From Deltaproteobacteria bacterium (GTDB lineage: Bacteria > Myxococcota_A > UBA9160 > SZUA-336), in contig JAUXJB010000077.1 in assembly GCA_030624945.1 (NCBI GenBank), positions 1 through 7,389 on the forward strand: DNA of 7,389 nt, written 5' to 3'. Shown piece after piece: positions 7,292 to 7,389 of the stretch. Position numbers and translations under genes: made by a program. Numbering within the stretch: the first letter of the stretch is position 1; each line of letters begins with the position of its first letter. A model generated the notes under the pieces. It was not told where the DNA came from. It worked only from the letters and a program-made list of their open reading frames with translations, and did no database searches.

Positions 7292-7389
7292 CTAGCCGAC
7301 GCGGCGGTCGCCGTCCCAGTACTTCTCACGAAGCCGGAACTTCTGCAGCTTGCCCGTCGCCGTGCGCGGGAGTTCGTCGCGAAACTCCA
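7292..7389 (-). CDS. Acyl-CoA synthetase / AMP-dependent ligase, C-terminal end only
   Basis: Only the last 31 codons and the TAG stop (7294-7292) are in the window; the gene continues beyond its right edge on the minus strand. The translation contains LPRTATGKLQKFRLRE, the conserved C-terminal (A10) motif of adenylate-forming acyl- and aryl-CoA ligases. The lysine of TGK (codon at 7351-7349) is the expected catalytic lysine of the adenylation half-reaction. The protein then ends with a short basic and acidic tail (KYWDGDRRVG). The enzyme would activate a carboxylic acid with ATP and couple it to CoA. The motif form fits fatty-acyl or aromatic-acid CoA ligases, but the substrate cannot be told from this fragment. 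It faces the ferredoxin gene tail to tail. Confidence 0.85.
   Translation of the reverse strand, partial: EFRDELPRTATGKLQKFRLREKYWDGDRRVG

Noticed and set aside
1..7389. Defence island, mobile element or CRISPR array
   Set aside because: No transposase, integrase, terminal repeats or spaced direct repeats are seen; the helicase-nuclease pair is explained by ordinary AddAB-type break repair.

Overview
This is a high-GC (roughly 70% by eye), densely coding bacterial segment. The codons strongly prefer G or C at the third position, so alternative frames stay open for long distances. The mix of an AddAB-type nuclease-helicase, a MalY/PatB-type PLP enzyme, a P450-type mini-ferredoxin and an acyl-CoA ligase would suit a high-GC environmental lineage, such as a myxobacterial or delta-proteobacterial-like group or an actinobacterium-like donor. 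The window holds no marker that fixes the taxonomy, so that placement is inference only.

Positions 1-5822 carry a two-gene DNA-repair unit on the + strand. The first gene, cut by the window start, is an AddB-like subunit with a C-terminal PD-(D/E)XK nuclease and four cysteines spaced as in the AddB iron-sulfur nuclease. Its stop overlaps the ATG of the second gene by 4 nt (ATGA). The second gene is a complete AddA/RecB-like UvrD-family helicase with its own C-terminal PD-(D/E)XK nuclease. Together they should form a heterodimer that resects double-strand-break ends for RecA loading.

Positions 5823-5875 form a 53-nt gap with a perfect 12-bp palindrome and a TACAAT box placed so close to the next ATG that the transcript may be leaderless. 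Positions 5876-7039 encode a complete MalY/PatB-type C-S lyase or aminotransferase. Positions 7040-7078 hold an extended -10-like box and a strong Shine-Dalgarno sequence ahead of a 64-residue single-cluster ferredoxin (7079-7273). From 7292 to the window end, the last 31 codons of an acyl-CoA synthetase (AMP-ligase) lie on the minus strand, convergent with the ferredoxin.

The window looks like ordinary chromosomal housekeeping and metabolic DNA. I see no mobile element, CRISPR array, tRNA or rRNA, and no clear sign of an undescribed system. The most useful second looks are the regulatory gap at 5823-5875, the three-cysteine ferredoxin with no visible redox partner, and a very long artefactual open frame that could mislead automatic annotation of the MalY/PatB gene.
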